This document shows positions 62,064 through 64,000 of a stretch of DNA of 64,000 nucleotides, piece after piece. Both the position numbers and the translations under genes were made by a program. The stretch lies in NCBI RefSeq assembly GCF_000235445.1, contig NZ_JH378836.1, positions 47,097 to 111,096 of the forward strand, in the 5' to 3' direction. The notes below the pieces were generated by a model. It did no database searches. It was not told the DNA's origin and was given only the letters and a program-made list of their open reading frames with translations. Source of the stretch: Johnsonella ignava ATCC 51276 (lineage in GTDB: Bacteria; Bacillota; Clostridia; Lachnospirales; Lachnospiraceae). Numbering within the stretch: the stretch's first letter is position 1; every line of letters starts with the position of its first letter.

Positions 62064-62888
62064 CTATATGTTCCTATCTTTATTTCTTGCATAAAAAAAT
62101 ATATACTGCTGTATTACTCCTGCATATCCTTTATATCTGTTAATAGGAAAGCTGCCATTGTAATATGTCTTTATCACCCTGTCAATCCATACATCTACAG
62201 GAAAAGCACCTATTCTGTGGTAAGCAAAAAGAACCACACAATTTGCGACTTTAATTCCTACACCTTTAAACCTCATAAGTGATTCAATAAGTTCTTTGTC
62301 ATTTAATTTATCAAGTTTATCAAGAACAATTTTCCCGGAAGCTATAAGTGAAGCCGCCTCATAAATATATTCCGACCTGTAGCCAAGTGAACATGCATTA
62401 AGTTCATGCAAATTCGCACACGCAAGAGCCTCAGGTGTAGGAAATGCATATCTGCCGTCCGCAATTTGCTTACCAAACATACAACATAATTTTTCTATGC
62501 TTGTTTTAATTGCAGATATACTCTTTCTTTGTGAGATTATAAAAGATATAAGCATCTCCCATTTATCCTGATTTAATATATGTATACCATTGGAATAGGA
62601 TACTGATTTATTTAAAAAAATATCATCTTTGGGAATGTCTTTTATAAATGCTGAATAATCCGTCTTTAAATCGAAATAGTTTTCCCAGTAATTCTTATAC
62701 TCATATTCAGTACAGCTGATTTCATAATGAGAAAGACTTCCGGCATCATTTTCTATTTCTTTTATATATAGGAGTTTATCTGAAGCAATCAGCTCAAACT
62801 TGTCTTCACCTATACGATTAAATCTAAATATCTGCCCGCTGTCCGCAGTTTTATTCATATCAATCTTTTCAGCTTCAATCCTGAACAT
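62064..62888 (-). CDS. OGG1-like 8-oxoguanine DNA glycosylase (HhH-GPD)
   Basis: 274 residues. An N-terminal OGG-type domain (SGQIFRFNRIGEDKFEL), then the helix-hairpin-helix FKGVGIKVANCVVLFAYHRIGAFPVDVWIDRVI, which supplies the catalytic Lys (in GIKVA) and Asp (in VDVWIDR). Removes 8-oxoguanine by base excision. The ATG at 62888 with AGAGGG upstream is preferred over one 27 codons earlier, because the extra residues (MISGLFCLL) do not resemble the family. 83 bp separate it from nadE. Confidence 0.87.
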   Translation of the reverse strand: MFRIEAEKIDMNKTADSGQIFRFNRIGEDKFELIASDKLLYIKEIENDAGSLSHYEISCTEYEYKNYWENYFDLKTDYSAFIKDIPKDDIFLNKSVSYSNGIHILNQDKWEMLISFIISQRKSISAIKTSIEKLCCMFGKQIADGRYAFPTPEALACANLHELNACSLGYRSEYIYEAASLIASGKIVLDKLDKLNDKELIESLMRFKGVGIKVANCVVLFAYHRIGAFPVDVWIDRVIKTYYNGSFPINRYKGYAGVIQQYIFFYARNKDRNI

Positions 62889-62991
62889 ATATAAACCCTC
62901 TTTCTGTAAAATATATTCTACGTTCTTTCCATCAATAAGCCATAATAAGCAAAAAAGTCCTGAAATCATAAAATTTCAAGACTCACACCAG

Positions 62992-63077
62992 TGCCGTAGA
63001 CCGGAATCGAACCGGTACGGGTATCACTACCCACGGGATTTTAAGTCCCGGGCGTCTGCCAGTTCCGCCACTACGGC
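62992..63077 (-). tRNA. tRNA-Leu (TAA)
   Basis: 86 nt, class II with long variable arm. Acceptor GCCGTAG / CTACGGC, discriminator A, anticodon loop CTTAAAA giving TAA. Last of five tRNAs in the cluster behind the 23S gene. Confidence 0.95.
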
Positions 63078-63100
63078 ATATAGCAATTGCCTAAGCAAAG

Positions 63101-63174
63101 CGACCCAGATCGGACTCGAACCGACGACCTCCGCCGTGACAGGGCGGCGCTCTAACCAACTGAGCCACTGGGCC
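63101..63174 (-). tRNA. tRNA-Asp (GTC)
   Basis: 74 nt. Acceptor GGCCCAG / CTGGGTC with a G-U pair, discriminator G as expected for Asp, anticodon loop CTGTCAC giving GTC. Confidence 0.95.
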
Positions 63175-63178
63175 AAAA

Positions 63179-63251
63179 CTCCCTGAGTAGGACTCGAACC
63201 TACGACACTGCGGTTAACAGCCGCATGCTCTGCCGACTGAGCTATCAAGGA
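63179..63251 (-). tRNA. tRNA-Asn (GTT)
   Basis: 73 nt. Acceptor TCCTTGA / TCAGGGA, discriminator G, anticodon loop CTGTTAA giving GTT. Only 4 bp from tRNA-Asp. Confidence 0.95.
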
Positions 63252-63316
63252 ATAGCGAAATAAATTATGTAAATTAAAATTCATAGACTAAAATTTAGCC
63301 TATGATACAACCAAAC

Positions 63317-63347
63317 CCGACTATTGAAATTTCTTCCAATAATCGGA
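63317..63347 (-). terminator. Hairpin between tRNA-Met and tRNA-Asn
   Basis: CCGACTATTG and CAATAATCGG form a 10-bp stem with one mismatch or G-U pair in the ~105-bp gap inside the tRNA cluster. It may be a processing signal or a weak terminator. Confidence 0.4.
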
Positions 63348-63358
63348 TTTAGATAAAG

Positions 63359-63432
63359 TGGAGCTTCAGGGACTCGAACCCGGGACCGATCGGTTATGAG
63401 CCGATTGCTCTGACCAACTGAGCTAAAGCTCC
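63359..63432 (-). tRNA. tRNA-Met (CAT)
   Basis: 74 nt. Acceptor GGAGCTT / AAGCTCC, discriminator A, anticodon loop CTCATAA giving CAT. The acceptor starts with a G-C pair, so it is elongator-type; a tRNA-Ile with modified CAT cannot be fully excluded. Confidence 0.9.
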
Positions 63433-63452
63433 ATATGCAGATAAAACTGCAA

Positions 63453-63524
63453 TGACCCCAACGAGATTTGAACTCGTGTTACCGCCGTGAAAGGGCGATG
63501 TCTTAACCGCTTGACCATGGGGCC
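63453..63524 (-). tRNA. tRNA-Glu (TTC)
   Basis: 72 nt. Acceptor GGCCCCA / TGGGGTC, discriminator A, anticodon loop CTTTCAC giving TTC. First tRNA after the 23S rRNA, about 70 bp from it. Confidence 0.95.
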
Positions 63525-63595
63525 GCTATTCTTCTATAAACATCCCCGTACCCTCAAAACCGCATATCAGACAAAATCCACATGCTCCAGCCTCT

Positions 63596-64000
<405 letters not shown>

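Noticed and set aside
63027..63284. An 85-codon frame on the minus strand
   Set aside because: It is read across three tRNA genes.

Overview
The window reads as chromosome from an anaerobic, low-GC Firmicute, most likely a member of the Lachnospiraceae. The grounds are a six-gene Rnf operon, a thl-crt-hbd C4 pathway operon, a dnaG-sigma-trmK-nif3-nucleoside kinase operon ending in a small protein with a CDCPACAAA motif that I associate with this family, a threonyl T-box, and big surface proteins with choline-binding-type repeats. The genus cannot be fixed from the sequence; an oral or gut lineage is a guess.

Layout. 1-2256 (+): ung, uppP and a CYTH protein. 2368-13571: an accessory region with an MgtA-type Mg2+ ATPase, one member of a family of membrane-anchored unknown proteins with decayed genes next to it, an IS3-family element, a defence-type locus (OLD-family nuclease, HTH regulator, start of a C5-cytosine methyltransferase cut off by the IS), a transposase remnant, and a duplicated 'hairpin + gene' unit. 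14044-19221 (-): rnfCDGEAB. 19541-24565 (-): DMT transporter, gpmA, hbd, crt, thlA. 24723-27148 (-): two membrane-anchored unknown proteins and a decayed secreted-protein gene. 27467-37894 (-): two large cell-wall-bound proteins that carry FMN-attachment (SGAT) domains. 38916-46959 (-): dgt, then a DNA/RNA metabolism operon. 47097-62888 (-): thrS with T-box, tRNA-Leu, aminotransferase, tcdA, HPr, queH and rpoD, two zinc-ribbon/LRR membrane proteins, birA, trmH-type methylase, nadE, and an OGG1-like glycosylase. 62992-64000 (-): five tRNAs directly behind the 3' end of a 23S rRNA gene, with no 5S in between.

How the parts fit. Rnf couples ferredoxin oxidation to NAD reduction and ion export. 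thlA-crt-hbd runs acetyl-CoA to crotonyl-CoA/3-hydroxybutyryl-CoA and consumes NAD(P)H. RnfD and RnfG carry SGAT motifs for covalent FMN. The two giant surface proteins carry six further SGAT-type domains (one degenerate), which suggests a flavinylated extracellular redox layer on this cell; that link is inference.

Points of highest interest: the OLD nuclease-HTH-methyltransferase operon killed by a nonsense codon plus an IS; the multi-FMN surface proteins; a pair of 71-72-bp hairpins whose 14-nt loops are exact reverse complements of each other; and decayed copies of one secreted-protein gene lying upstream of paralogous unknown genes at two separate loci.
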